The notes under the pieces are model-generated. The model had not been told where the DNA came from, searched no databases, and was given only the letters and a program-made list of their open reading frames with translations. A stretch of DNA of 39,990 bases. Source: an uncultured Chitinophagaceae bacterium (GTDB lineage Bacteria; Bacteroidota; Bacteroidia; Chitinophagales; Chitinophagaceae). Both the position numbers and the translations under genes were made by a program. Location: positions 1 through 39,990 of the forward strand of contig CAIRTF010000162.1 in assembly GCA_903881425.1 (NCBI GenBank). Reading direction: 5' to 3'. Shown in pieces: positions 33,294 through 39,990 of this stretch (position 1 is its first letter; each line of letters opens with the position of its first letter).

Positions 33294-33763
33294 AGCTGAA
33301 TTCCTTTCGCAATAAATTTATTTTTTATTGAAGGTCTGTTCACCAATTCATTAATCACTTTATAATCACAAGGCCATCCTGCAAAATCAACAGGTATAAT
33401 AGCTTTTGTTTTTTCGGTGATGGCAGCTTCAATTTTATCTACATCAATATTAAAATCTTCTCCCACATCAACCATGATTACTTTAGCTCCAATATGCATT
33501 GCGGCTAATGCGGTTGCACAATATGTATATGCAGGAACAATCACTTCATCGCCTCTTGTAATACCATACCAATGCAATACCAACATCATGGCAGATGTGG
33601 CAGAATTAACGCCCAGTGCAGCTTCTACGCCAACATATTTACACACTTCCTCTTCCAACGCTTTTACTTTCGGACCGGTAGTGATCCAACCGCTACGTAA
33701 TGAATCTAATACTTCATTCTCTACATCTGTATCATTATAAGGCGGCGAAAATGGAATGATCAT
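33248..33763 (-). pseudogene. 5' fragment of a second DegT/DnrJ-family aminotransferase
   Basis: Residues 1-155 match the N-terminal part of a DegT/DnrJ/EryC1/StrS sugar aminotransferase: IPFSPPYNDTDVENEVLDSL, GWITTGPKVKALEEEV, GVNSATSAMMLVLHWYGITR, GDEVIVPAYTYCATALAAMH and IIPVDFAGWPCDYKVINELV. The match stops at about 33298-33300, and the last 15 residues (QLKEVISCYVLVIIIY) are the CpsB sequence read in the wrong frame. About 230 residues are lost, including the PLP-binding lysine and the catalytic aspartate, so it cannot be active. It follows the GT2 gene at 33772 by 8 bp and was clearly once part of the operon. Confidence 0.85.
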
Positions 33764-33771
33764 GAATAAAT

Positions 33772-34761
33772 TTATTTTTTAGAAACAAAGCCTCTCAATG
33801 TTCCCCAACCATAACTGAAGTGGAATCCAAAGAATATAAACGGCAAAAATATTTTTCTATTGTCATTATCTTCACTCATTGATAAAGCAGCAACAATCAT
33901 CCCTGCCAATAAATGCAGGGCGATGATAAATCCAAATACTGAAATCAAGTAAAAAGTGTTCTTGAAAAGAATTTCTACAATACCAACTATCAAACAAGCA
34001 AATAACGACAATACAAAAACAAATGGAACAAAATGGTGAATGCGCATACTCCTTTTATGCATAAAAAAACTTTTGGCATTCCAGAAACCACCACGATATC
34101 CATACTTGAATAATTTATTTAAATCTGCAGGGGGACGATAGAAACATTTTGTCTTCCATGTACAATATAATTGATGACCGGCATCAATCAATCGCTGATT
34201 CATATCGTTGTCCTGATTGCGTTCCAGCATTTCATTATAACCGCCAATATCCAATAATGCTTGCTTTTTGAAAACAGGAAAATTAACTGAGTGAACATAT
34301 CCTTCTCGCATTACACGAAACGAATTTCCTGAAACACCAAAACTACTAAGCATTGCCCACTCGCATAATTTTGCTTGAGTTGTTGAATAAGCAGATTGCG
34401 TAATGACCCTGCCAGAGCAACCAACAGAATTGGTTGCAATCAAATCATCATAGCAAGCTTGTAAATAATTTTTATCATATGCACTGTGTGCGCCTAATAT
34501 TGCTACATACTCTCCTTTGGCTTCCTTTAACCCAATATTAAATGCGAATGGTGTTTTACGTTTTGGATTATCAATCAATCTTACATTCGGAAATTTTTCA
34601 GTATACTCTCTAATGATGTTTCTTGTTTTATCTGTACTCATTCCATCACACAATAAAATTTCAATATCAAATGAATGATGTTCCTGTTGCAAAAAACTTT
34701 CAATAGTTTGCTGAATATATTTTTCTTCGTTAAAAACCGGACTGATAATAGAAAGAATCAT
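33772..34761 (-). CDS. GT2 glycosyltransferase with C-terminal membrane helices
   Basis: 329 residues. The GT-A domain reads LSIISPVFNEEKYIQQTIES, LLCDGMSTDKTRNIIREY (nucleotide-binding D), FNIGLKEAKGEYVAILGAHS, and the acceptor-side block LERNQDNDMNQRLIDAGHQL (ED-like general base region). It resembles ExoA-type enzymes that extend lipid-linked repeat units at the inner membrane. Two or three hydrophobic helices near residues 240-315 anchor it. The ATG overlaps the stop of the upstream aminotransferase (ATGA at 34761-34758), so it belongs to that operon. The linkage it makes is unknown. Confidence 0.88.
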   Translation of the reverse strand: MILSIISPVFNEEKYIQQTIESFLQQEHHSFDIEILLCDGMSTDKTRNIIREYTEKFPNVRLIDNPKRKTPFAFNIGLKEAKGEYVAILGAHSAYDKNYLQACYDDLIATNSVGCSGRVITQSAYSTTQAKLCEWAMLSSFGVSGNSFRVMREGYVHSVNFPVFKKQALLDIGGYNEMLERNQDNDMNQRLIDAGHQLYCTWKTKCFYRPPADLNKLFKYGYRGGFWNAKSFFMHKRSMRIHHFVPFVFVLSLFACLIVGIVEILFKNTFYLISVFGFIIALHLLAGMIVAALSMSEDNDNRKIFLPFIFFGFHFSYGWGTLRGFVSKK

Positions 34762-35864
34762 TTTGAATAAAATGCTTTAATAGTTTCAGCCACATAATTC
34801 ATTTGAGTTTCTGTCAACTCCGGAAACATAGGCAGGGAAAGGATTTCATCTTTATATTGATTGGAAACAGGAAAATCATTCTCGGTATAATGCAAATATT
34901 TATACGCTTCCATTATGGGCAATGGAACAGGATAATGAATAGCCGTTTCAATTCCATTTTCTTTTAAATATTTCGCTAATGCGTCACGTTGTTTTGCTCT
35001 GATGACATACAAATGATAAGTATGCTTTGTATTAGGGCGAAGTTTTGGAGTGATCACTTCATCAATTCCACTTAAAATTTTTGTATAATAAGCTGCATTC
35101 GAAATTCTTTTGTTTGTCCACTCAACTAAATGAGGAAGTTTAGCAGAAAGAATTGCTGCCTGCAATCCATCTAATCTTGAATTGATGCCTTCAATTTGAT
35201 GTTGATGTTTAATTAATGCGCCATGTCTTGCATACATTCTACATGTCTCAGCCAAAGCATCATCATTGGTAATAATGCAACCTGCATCTCCGTAAGCACC
35301 TAAATTTTTTCCGGGATAAAAACTAAAAGATGCGGCAATACCTCTTAATCCTGCTCTTATATTATTGTATTCGCTTAAATGCGATTGTGCACAATCTTCA
35401 ATTAAGAATAATTGATGCTTATCGCAAATGGATTTAATCGTTTCTATGTCACACATCTGCCCTTGCAAATGCACAGGCATGATGGCTTTTGTTTTAGCAG
35501 TGATTTTTGCTTCAATTAATTTTTCATTGATGGAATAATACTCAGCATCAATATCCACAAATACAGGCGTGGCACCGGTTTGAGAAATAGTTTCACTGCT
35601 GCTGATCCAACTATTGGCAACCGTAATCACTTCATCGCCTTTGCCAATGCCCAACATCTTCATAATAATATACAATGAATCAGTTCCGTTTGCACAACTA
35701 ATGCAATGCTTCACACCATATAATGTTGCAAAATCTTTTTCAAATTGATTCACATATTTACCGCCAATAAAAGCTGTTTCAGTAATTACATTTTCGATAG
35801 CTGTATCAATTTGCTTTTTGATGGATTGATATTGCAATTTCAAATCAACAAAAGGAACATTCAT
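34758..35864 (-). CDS. DegT/DnrJ-family aminotransferase, WbpE-like
   Basis: A PLP-dependent nucleotide-sugar aminotransferase of 368 residues. The N-terminus MNVPFVDLKLQYQSIKKQID is typical. The Schiff-base lysine is K186 in SFYPGKNLGAYGDAG, the pyridine-binding aspartate is D157 in LIEDCAQSH, and CANGTDSL (57-64) binds phosphate. With the adjacent Gfo/Idh dehydrogenase and hexapeptide acetyltransferase it forms the WbpB-WbpE-WbpD set, which oxidises C3, transaminates it and acetylates the amine to give a 2,3-diacetamido uronic acid nucleotide. FdtB-type transfer on dTDP-keto-fucose is an alternative. It lies 15 bp after the acetyltransferase. Confidence 0.88.
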   Translation of the reverse strand: MNVPFVDLKLQYQSIKKQIDTAIENVITETAFIGGKYVNQFEKDFATLYGVKHCISCANGTDSLYIIMKMLGIGKGDEVITVANSWISSSETISQTGATPVFVDIDAEYYSINEKLIEAKITAKTKAIMPVHLQGQMCDIETIKSICDKHQLFLIEDCAQSHLSEYNNIRAGLRGIAASFSFYPGKNLGAYGDAGCIITNDDALAETCRMYARHGALIKHQHQIEGINSRLDGLQAAILSAKLPHLVEWTNKRISNAAYYTKILSGIDEVITPKLRPNTKHTYHLYVIRAKQRDALAKYLKENGIETAIHYPVPLPIMEAYKYLHYTENDFPVSNQYKDEILSLPMFPELTETQMNYVAETIKAFYSK

Positions 35865-35879
35865 TATTTATAATTTCTA

Positions 35880-36347
35880 TTAAAGTGATTTTATTTTTTT
35901 TGCAGGATTACCTGCATACACACCCGTCTCTGTAATATTCTTTGTAACTACTGCACCTGCACCAATAACAACGTGGTCGCATATTTCAACAGGAAGAATT
36001 GTTGCATTACTGCCAATAGAAACATGATCACCGATTTTTGTTTGCTTCCATAAATTCTTATCACCGCCTGCAGGTCCACCCTTAGAGAACAAGTCATTAA
36101 TGAACATCACACCATGACCAATAAAACAATGATTACCGATGGTAACCAATTCGCAAATAAATGTGTGTGATTGAATTTTACAATGCTCACCTATCACTAC
36201 ATCTTTTTGTATTTCTGTAAATGGACCAACAAAAGTATTAGCACCAATTTTACATTCATATAAATTACATGGCTCTACCACTTTTACATTTTCGCCAAAA
36301 TCAACATTACGAATGGCTATTTTAAATATTTCAGGTTGATTAGACAT
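35880..36347 (-). CDS. Hexapeptide-repeat acetyltransferase, WbpD-like
   Basis: 155 residues made almost wholly of left-handed beta-helix hexapeptide turns (CKIGANTFVGPFTEIQKDVV, IGEHCKIQSHTFICELVTIG, NHCFIGHGVMFIND, IGSNATILPVEICDHVVIG). It ends AGAVVTKNITETGVYAGNPA, the usual cap of sugar N-acetyltransferases. The order HTFICE...GHGVMFIND matches WbpD-type enzymes that acetylate the 3-amino group of a UDP-2-acetamido-3-amino uronate. The ATG shares one base with the stop of the upstream dehydrogenase (TAATG), indicating tight coupling. Assignment as an acetyltransferase is secure; the exact sugar is inferred. Confidence 0.88.
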   Translation of the reverse strand: MSNQPEIFKIAIRNVDFGENVKVVEPCNLYECKIGANTFVGPFTEIQKDVVIGEHCKIQSHTFICELVTIGNHCFIGHGVMFINDLFSKGGPAGGDKNLWKQTKIGDHVSIGSNATILPVEICDHVVIGAGAVVTKNITETGVYAGNPAKKIKSL

Positions 36348-37363
36348 TATGCATTTAGTTGTTTGGCTGATTGATAAATCTTATCAATGATCTCAACAGT
36401 CTTTAATCCTTCAAAAGAATTGGTAGAGATAGAAGTACCGTTTTGCAATACATCAATTAAGTTTTGATATACTTTATCGTGATTGCTCATCGAACCAACA
36501 TAGGTTCCGTAATTATTGGCTGTATTGCCTTTCGGCAGATCTTTGAATTCAAAATTTTCAATAGACTGATATTCGAGTTCATTCAAATATTGCCCGCCAA
36601 TTTTCACAGTTCCTTTTTCTGCAAATATGGTAAGAGATCCTTCCATATTTTTCTTATAACTGTTTACCGTATAATTGATAGTACCAATAGCACCGCTTTG
36701 AAATTCTAATGCAATAGCACCGGTATCCTCAAAATCAATGATTCCTTGATGAGAAAAGTTTGCTGTTAACGCATATGCTCGTTTCACATCACCAATCATC
36801 CAATACAACAAATCAATGAAATGACTGAACTGTGTAAACAATGTCCCACCATCCATATCTTTTGTTCCCTTCCATGAATTCTCGTAATAATCTTTATTAC
36901 GATTCCAGAAACAACTTAATTGAATGCTGTAAATTTTTCCAAGAATACCTTTATCAATGGCTTCTTTCACCGCAGCTACAGGAGGATTAAAACGGTTTTG
37001 TTTAATGGCAAACAATCTTTTATTAGCATGTTCTGCCGCTTTGATCATTTCACCACAATCGTAAACCGTTAATGCCATTGGTTTTTCAACCAATACATGA
37101 TAACCGGCTTTTAGTGCAGCAATCGCATGGGTTGCATGCAAACCATTGGGCGAACATATAGAAACAACATCAACCGTTTTTTCATTTGACAATAATTCTT
37201 CAGCTGTTGAATATTGTTTTGCATGATATTTTTCTGCTAGTGCTGTTGCTTTACCAGAAACAATATCACACACTGCAACCAATTCACCATAATTATTGAT
37301 ATGCTCAGCATGCCGTTGTGCTATTCTACCGCATCCAATAATTGCAAATTTTATTTTACTCAT
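36347..37363 (-). CDS. Gfo/Idh/MocA dehydrogenase, WbpB-like
   Basis: 338 residues from the ATG at 37363, which gives MSKIKFAIIGCGRIAQRHAE, a Rossmann fold with GxGxxxxxH. A frame from TTG at 37396 would overlap the upstream gene but adds an unrelated dodecapeptide. The EKP motif (HVLVEKPMALTVYDCGEMI) and the C-terminal substrate domain (DMDGGTLFTQFSHFIDLLYW) are present. WbpB-type enzymes oxidise C3 of UDP-GlcNAc uronate, providing the keto group for the neighbouring aminotransferase. The UDP-sugar 6-dehydrogenase (WbpA) expected before it is not in this window. Confidence 0.88.
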   Translation of the reverse strand: MSKIKFAIIGCGRIAQRHAEHINNYGELVAVCDIVSGKATALAEKYHAKQYSTAEELLSNEKTVDVVSICSPNGLHATHAIAALKAGYHVLVEKPMALTVYDCGEMIKAAEHANKRLFAIKQNRFNPPVAAVKEAIDKGILGKIYSIQLSCFWNRNKDYYENSWKGTKDMDGGTLFTQFSHFIDLLYWMIGDVKRAYALTANFSHQGIIDFEDTGAIALEFQSGAIGTINYTVNSYKKNMEGSLTIFAEKGTVKIGGQYLNELEYQSIENFEFKDLPKGNTANNYGTYVGSMSNHDKVYQNLIDVLQNGTSISTNSFEGLKTVEIIDKIYQSAKQLNA

Positions 37364-37392
37364 TTCCACTTTGTTTTTAGATAAAGAGAAGA

Positions 37393-38241
37393 TCAATCAA
37401 CTCTAAATTGATCTCTTTGATCTTCAACATATTTTTTAATTAATGACTTGGTCTTAAAATAATCTCTTGTTCTTTTTGCAAAGCCTTTTGTTTGATTGAA
37501 TAATTGCTTTACATCACTCTTCATTCCATTTAAACCACTCTGATATTGTTTGGATGGCAAGCCGGTTGTTAGCATAAAAGCAACTTCTTCTTTAGCTCGC
37601 CTGTTCAAAATTTGCTTTTGCGTTAACTTTTTATGATACAAATAAAACAAAGGAATATTTGCTTTAATCTTATATCCTGCTTTTAACACTTGATATGACC
37701 AAATCTTATCCTCACTATAAAAAGTTTTTTCGTCGTATTTATAATATTCCCAAACAGATTTTCTAATAAACGCACAACTATTTACTGTACCATATAACCA
37801 AATTTTTTGGATATCTAAATCTTCTTCATCATAACTTAATATTGCAGGCTTGTTTAAAAATGCATTCATTGCTTTTGATGGACTATCTGCCGTTACAAAT
37901 TTTAATCCTGCAATTTTATCATCATCAAAATGTTCAACTGCTTTTTGTAAAAAATTATCACTCAATAAAAAAACATGAGAACTTAAAATCAAAATAAATT
38001 GACCGCTACAATGCTCTATTCCAAAATTAAGCGCCTTACCATAAGTAAATTCTTTTCGTGGCAATATTTCCACCCTGCAACCATAACATTTTGCTATTTC
38101 CAATGAGTTATCATCACTTTCGTTATCAACAACAATAATTTCAATTTCAAAATCTACTTGTTGAGATCGCAATGCCTTTAAGCAAACATTCAGTTCATTT
38201 GCTTCATTCAGATTTCTAATTAAAATTGAAATAAGTATCAT
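37393..38241 (-). CDS. GT2 glycosyltransferase, rhamnosyltransferase-like
   Basis: 282 residues with a single GT-A domain: ISILIRNLNEANELNVCLKA, IEIIVVDNESDDNSLEIAKC (nucleotide-binding VDNxS), LPRKEFTYGKALNFGIEHCS and FILILSSHVFLLSDNFLQKA. No membrane helix is evident, and the C-terminus is basic and probably membrane-peripheral. The block FTYGKALNFGIE is common in rhamnosyltransferase-type enzymes, but the donor cannot be set from sequence. It begins after a 246-bp stretch holding gene remnants and is followed by the WbpB-like gene 29 bp later. Confidence 0.85.
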   Translation of the reverse strand: MILISILIRNLNEANELNVCLKALRSQQVDFEIEIIVVDNESDDNSLEIAKCYGCRVEILPRKEFTYGKALNFGIEHCSGQFILILSSHVFLLSDNFLQKAVEHFDDDKIAGLKFVTADSPSKAMNAFLNKPAILSYDEEDLDIQKIWLYGTVNSCAFIRKSVWEYYKYDEKTFYSEDKIWSYQVLKAGYKIKANIPLFYLYHKKLTQKQILNRRAKEEVAFMLTTGLPSKQYQSGLNGMKSDVKQLFNQTKGFAKRTRDYFKTKSLIKKYVEDQRDQFRVD

Positions 38242-38287
38242 ATTCTAAATAACTGCAGTGACCTGAAAAAGTATTAATACAGCAAAA

Positions 38288-38371
38288 TTATTTAACCTTA
38301 ATTAATTTAGACTTTGGATGAAATATGTAAAACCAAACTCCTGCAATAACTCCTTTAATTTCTTGTTTCAT
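38288..38371 (-). pseudogene. Short open frame of 27 residues, likely remnant
   Basis: It reads MKQEIKGVIAGVWFYIFHPK followed by SKLIKVK and a stop. It starts 2 bp after the stop of the Gfo/Idh remnant, the spacing of an ordinary operon junction. I do not recognise it with confidence. The HPKS-KLIK part could be the beginning of a hexapeptide acyltransferase, cut short. It may be non-coding. Confidence 0.3.
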
Positions 38372-38373
38372 GG

Positions 38374-38481
38374 TTATTTTCCTGATCGTGATACAATAGA
38401 AATATTCTTGTATCCAAGAGAAAGCATATTGCTCAGATGCCTTTTACCAATAGAACCCAAGCCAACTAATAGAATATTCAA
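38374..38481 (-). pseudogene. N-terminal remnant of a Gfo/Idh-type oxidoreductase
   Basis: A 35-residue frame begins with TTG at 38481, 7 bp after the upxY stop, and reads LNILLVGLGSIGKRHLSNML followed by SLGYKNISIVSRSGK and a stop. The GLGSIGKRHLSN segment is the Rossmann NAD-binding fingerprint of Gfo/Idh/MocA dehydrogenases, which are normally about 330 residues. All else is missing. It is therefore the 5' end of a deleted gene that once stood second to upxY. Confidence 0.7.
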
Positions 38482-38487
38482 CTAAAC

Positions 38488-38994
38488 TTATTTTATTGGA
38501 GAAAGATATTCAACAGGGAATTCAACGACCATCACTTGACCTAAACTTTGTAATTCAACATATACTTTTTTCTTACCGCCACGAATTACTTTTCCCTGAT
38601 TATCCATAAACACACCATGATTCACACGAACTTTACTATCTGTTTTAAATCCTTCGATAGAAATGATTTCAATTTTTGCATCTTCTTCCGATAAATATTT
38701 CTTGATCATTTCTATCTCTTCATTTCTGATCACCGCGGGCTTTCCTAAATAATGTACAAAATTCAATACCCCATCTGTCATTAAAACTTTCAATCTTTCT
38801 TCTTCATTGATATTGACAAAAACATAAGATTTAAAAAGGGGGTCTTCAATTATTTTTTTTCTATCGCTCCATTGTCTTTCTACTTTTTGCAAAGGACACC
38901 AGCTATTGATACTTTTCCGAATCAAAACCGAATCTACTTTTTTCTCCCATCTGGGCTTTGTATAAATTGCATACCATTTTCTTTCCATTTCCAT
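38488..38994 (-). CDS. UpxY-family transcription antiterminator (NusG paralogue)
   Basis: 168 residues of NusG architecture. The NGN domain reads KWYAIYTKPRWEKKVDSVLI, INSWCPLQKVERQWSDRKKI, PLFKSYVFVNINEEERLKVL and GVLNFVHYLGKPAVIRNEEI. The C-terminal KOW-like domain has VRVNHGVFMDNQGKVIRGG and KKKVYVELQSLGQVMVVEFP. In Bacteroides, UpxY proteins promote full-length transcription of their own capsule operon. Here it precedes the sugar genes and follows the Wzc-type kinase. A second start, ATG at 38988, also fits (homologues often begin MEKKWYAIYT). It has its own -7 box at 39019-39026. Confidence 0.9.
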   Translation of the reverse strand: MEMERKWYAIYTKPRWEKKVDSVLIRKSINSWCPLQKVERQWSDRKKIIEDPLFKSYVFVNINEEERLKVLMTDGVLNFVHYLGKPAVIRNEEIEMIKKYLSEEDAKIEIISIEGFKTDSKVRVNHGVFMDNQGKVIRGGKKKVYVELQSLGQVMVVEFPVEYLSPIK

Positions 38995-39018
38995 ATTCTA
39001 TCATTCATTTTTTGCCTT

Positions 39019-39026
39019 CAAATATA
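39019..39026 (-). promoter_or_regulatory. -7 promoter box of upxY and the sugar operon
   Basis: On the minus strand TATATTTG matches TAnnTTTG, 24 bp before the ATG at 38994. It would let the UpxY operon be transcribed independently of the upstream kinase gene. No clear -33 TTTG is seen. Confidence 0.5.
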
Positions 39027-39101
39027 CAGCTTCGCCATGTCACTCACATAATGAGGTAGTAATTTTTCATCAGCCAATATTTTTTCAAAGGCTATTAAAA
39101 A

Positions 39102-39990
39102 TTAAGCCTGTTGTTTATTAAAAATGGAAAAAGCTTTTTGTAAGAAGTTTTTCCTTTTTTCATTTAAATAATAACTGTAGCTGTAGCCAAATCCAAAGCT
39201 GTAACCATAACTTCCATCCTTTTTAATACCATTCACCACAACACCCATATGCTTGAATTTTTTATCCTTATATAATTTTTCGATATAAGGCAGAATTGCT
39301 TTTAATGTAAATCTGTGACGAACTACAAACAATGTTAAATCAGCAAATTTTTCCAACAGTAATGCATCCGTAACCAATCCCACGGGTGCAGTATCTATAA
39401 TAATATAATCGAAATGATTTCGTAAATACTCAAATAATGAAATGGTTTTTTGATTCATTAAAAGTTCTGCGGGGTTTGCCGGAACCGGACCGGAAGTAAT
39501 GATAGAAGTATTATTCAATGCAGGCAATACTTGAATAATATTTTCGATATCTTCTTCGCCGGCTATATAACTTGACAATCCCTTATCATTAGAAATATTG
39601 AGTGTTTTAGCCATTCGCGGATTGCGCAAATCGAATTCAAGAATAATCGTTTTAGCACCGGTAACATTTAACGAATTGGCCAGATTGATGGATACAAAAC
39701 TTTTTCCTTCGCCACTTACAAAAGAAGATAGCATAATGGTTTTTAATTGCCTGCCGGGTACTACATAATGCAAATTGGTTCTTAATAACCGGAATTGTTC
39801 AGAAATAGGATTTCTGCTGCGTGTATCAACAATCACTCCTTTTTTCCATTTTTGATATGACAACTCTCCTACTATCTGAACGGATGTGGCTGTTTCAATT
39901 TCGTTTTTATCAGATATTTTGTTATTCAAGAAATCACTCAAAAACATAATACCCGAAGGAATTAATATGCCTAATAAAATTGCTAATAAT
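39102..39990 (-). CDS. Wzc-type polysaccharide co-polymerase / BY-kinase (N-terminus beyond edge)
   Basis: The frame is open through the right edge. The first visible residues (LLAILLGILIPSGIMFLSDF) are the second transmembrane helix of a Wzz-type domain, so this is the C-terminal part of a full-length Wzc, not a free kinase. The BY-kinase follows: ISEQFRLLRTNLHYV, Walker A SFVSGEGKSFVSINLANS, Walker A' IILEFDLRNPR, and Walker B DYIIIDTAPVGLVTDA. The tail has a tyrosine cluster (YGYSFGFGYSYSYY), the usual autophosphorylation site. The kinase controls chain length and export of the capsule. Its expected CpsB-type phosphatase survives only as a fragment at 32883-33293. Confidence 0.92.
   Translation of the reverse strand, partial: LLAILLGILIPSGIMFLSDFLNNKISDKNEIETATSVQIVGELSYQKWKKGVIVDTRSRNPISEQFRLLRTNLHYVVPGRQLKTIMLSSFVSGEGKSFVSINLANSLNVTGAKTIILEFDLRNPRMAKTLNISNDKGLSSYIAGEEDIENIIQVLPALNNTSIITSGPVPANPAELLMNQKTISLFEYLRNHFDYIIIDTAPVGLVTDALLLEKFADLTLFVVRHRFTLKAILPYIEKLYKDKKFKHMGVVVNGIKKDGSYGYSFGFGYSYSYYLNEKRKNFLQKAFSIFNKQQA

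Noticed and set aside
30581-33300. A genomic or phage island border at the polysaccharide locus
   Set aside because: No tRNA, direct repeats, integrase or transposase was found. Composition by eye is like the rest of the window.
37364-37396. Apparent 4-bp overlap of the Gfo/Idh gene with the upstream glycosyltransferase
   Set aside because: It depends on a TTG start. The ATG at 37363 gives the conserved N-terminus, so the overlap is an artefact.

Overview
The window is an AT-rich stretch of chromosome from a member of the Bacteroidota, most likely family Chitinophagaceae. Support for this: Bacteroidota-type promoters (TAnnTTTG -7 boxes, sometimes with TTTG about 19-20 bp upstream), a SusC/SusD outer-membrane pair, a UpxY-type NusG paralogue in a capsule locus, DUF3810 and DUF4397 proteins, and a cysteine-free ribosomal protein L32 with the N-terminus I associate with this family. 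No rRNA, tRNA, CRISPR array, insertion sequence, integrase or phage gene was found. The genus is not determined.

Left part (1-10.7 kb): a DUF3810 membrane protein cut by the window edge; YceD (DUF177)-rpmF-plsX, a ribosome/phospholipid cluster; a VOC-fold protein; cystathionine beta-synthase; a DUF2252 protein convergent to it; class II fructose-bisphosphate aldolase; a lipoprotein with an exact internal duplication; accD; smpB; an overlooked 57-residue secreted His/Arg-rich peptide; and a small two-helix membrane protein.

Centre (10.7-30.6 kb): smc, a J-domain membrane protein, a DUF4197 protein, then a minus-strand operon susC-susD-DUF4397 lipoprotein with a DeoR-family regulator upstream, then dnaG. 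The following minus-strand genes are a DUF3052/YdeI fusion, a CYTH protein, plsY, prmA, pnp and rpsO. PlsX and PlsY are both present, so the acyl-phosphate route to lysophosphatidate is represented.

Right part (30.6 kb-end): a surface-polysaccharide locus. Two plus-strand glycosyltransferases converge on a minus-strand operon that, read from the right, runs Wzc-type tyrosine kinase (cut by the edge), UpxY antiterminator, a Gfo/Idh remnant, a GT2 glycosyltransferase, a Gfo/Idh dehydrogenase, a hexapeptide acetyltransferase, a DegT aminotransferase, a second GT2, then a truncated DegT gene joined out of frame to the 3' half of a CpsB/YwqE-like phosphatase. The dehydrogenase-acetyltransferase-aminotransferase trio resembles WbpB/WbpD/WbpE, which make a 2,3-diacetamido uronic acid nucleotide sugar. 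The two scars show that this locus has lost DNA, or that it was misassembled.

The most unusual items are the DegT::CpsB junction, the Rossmann-fold remnant behind upxY, a dispersed intergenic element of about 65 bp found three times in the same orientation relative to the next gene (before cbs, smpB and smc), and a terminator hairpin at accD/smpB that overlaps the predicted smpB transcription start. I did not find a clearly new multi-gene defence or mobile system.
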